Below, in pieces: positions 63,855 through 64,000 of a stretch of 64,000 bases of DNA. The translations under genes were made by a program, and so were the position numbers. Positions within the stretch are counted from its first letter, which is position 1. Every line of letters starts with the position of its first letter. The notes under the pieces were generated by a model that was not told the DNA's origin, made no database searches, and worked only from the letters and a program-made list of their open reading frames with translations. The stretch covers positions 22,046 through 86,045 of the forward strand of contig JAEWZX010000024.1 in the NCBI GenBank assembly GCA_023394965.1. The letters run 5' to 3'. Origin of the DNA: Pseudomonadota bacterium. GTDB lineage: Bacteria; Pseudomonadota; Alphaproteobacteria; Sphingomonadales; Sphingomonadaceae.

Positions 63855-64000
63855 TCATAGCCAGTAGCAAACAGTAGCGGCGATGCAGATGGCGGACATG
63901 AAGGTGTGCGCGCAACGGTCGTAGCGGGTTGCGAAGCGCCTCCAGTCCTTGATCCTGCCGAACATGTTCTCGACCTTATGGCGCTGTCGGTAGAGCTGCT
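63855..64000 (-). CDS. IS5-family transposase, C-terminal end (partial)
   Basis: The minus strand runs off the right edge. It ends with VENMFGRIKDWRRFATRYDR and FMSAICIAATVCYWL, the conserved glutamate-bearing region of IS5-group transposases. The stop is at 63855-63857. It differs from the copy at 21401-22197, so it is a separate IS. The inverted end should lie between 63819 and 63855. Confidence 0.85.
   Translation of the reverse strand, partial: QLYRQRHKVENMFGRIKDWRRFATRYDRCAHTFMSAICIAATVCYWL

Overview
The window looks like the chromosome of an alphaproteobacterium of the Sphingomonadales, most likely Erythrobacteraceae (Erythrobacter/Altererythrobacter-like). The evidence is a high-GC sequence with Sphingomonadales-type proteins: SdhE beside RecG and Mfd, an AddAB nuclease, a DivL-type kinase with tyrosine in the H-box, Flp pilins and a DUF2842 protein. 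The genus is an inference from gene content; no rRNA is present.

Layout. 1-5.5 kb: the tail of an unknown gene and DUF2842, tRNA-Asp, the branched-chain 2-oxoacid dehydrogenase operon bkdA1-bkdA2-bkdB with a terminator, and thyA. 5.6-23.1 kb: a 17.5-kb genomic island in tRNA-Pro(CGG). A 57-bp direct repeat of the tRNA 3' end marks both junctions (5639-5695 and 23068-23124). The island is decayed. Its integrase has lost its N-terminal half and is fused in frame to the DNA-binding domain of an IclR regulator. dnaE2, a merR gene and a CDF metal transporter are pseudogenes. The island carries one IS3-type and one IS5-type element. Apparently intact cargo includes an ABM-VOC/EthD gene pair, a GNAT acetyltransferase, a YnfA membrane protein, a translationally coupled EamA-META-MscS-YbaY set facing an Lrp regulator, MgtC, a secreted hydrolase and several small lipoproteins.

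23.1-44.5 kb: core genes. These are an entericidin-like peptide, a TonB receptor divergent from acs, a CHASE3-GGDEF diguanylate cyclase, LMW-PTP overlapping a fructosamine kinase, recG/sdhE/mfd, an EAL phosphodiesterase, nadK, tRNA-Asn, a TauE/SafE permease, secA, argJ and an inositol-phosphatase family gene. 44.5-57.4 kb: a leftward run of overlapping genes, divL-tsaE-amgK-murU-addB-addA-trxA, preceded by ahcY. It links a cell-cycle pseudokinase with peptidoglycan recycling and double-strand-break repair. 57.5-64 kb: a peroxiredoxin, an HTH protein, a lipoprotein, PLD-folE, a hemerythrin, a zincin protease, tRNA-Arg, a Nudix hydrolase, two Flp pilins and the end of an IS5-type transposase at the window edge.

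The most unusual observations are the IclR-integrase chimera and paired subterminal repeats of the island, the broken metal-response locus that keeps an intact MerR-type operator, the ABM-VOC/EthD pair, the coupled EamA-META-MscS-YbaY operon, and DivL with Tyr570 in an operon with repair and recycling genes.
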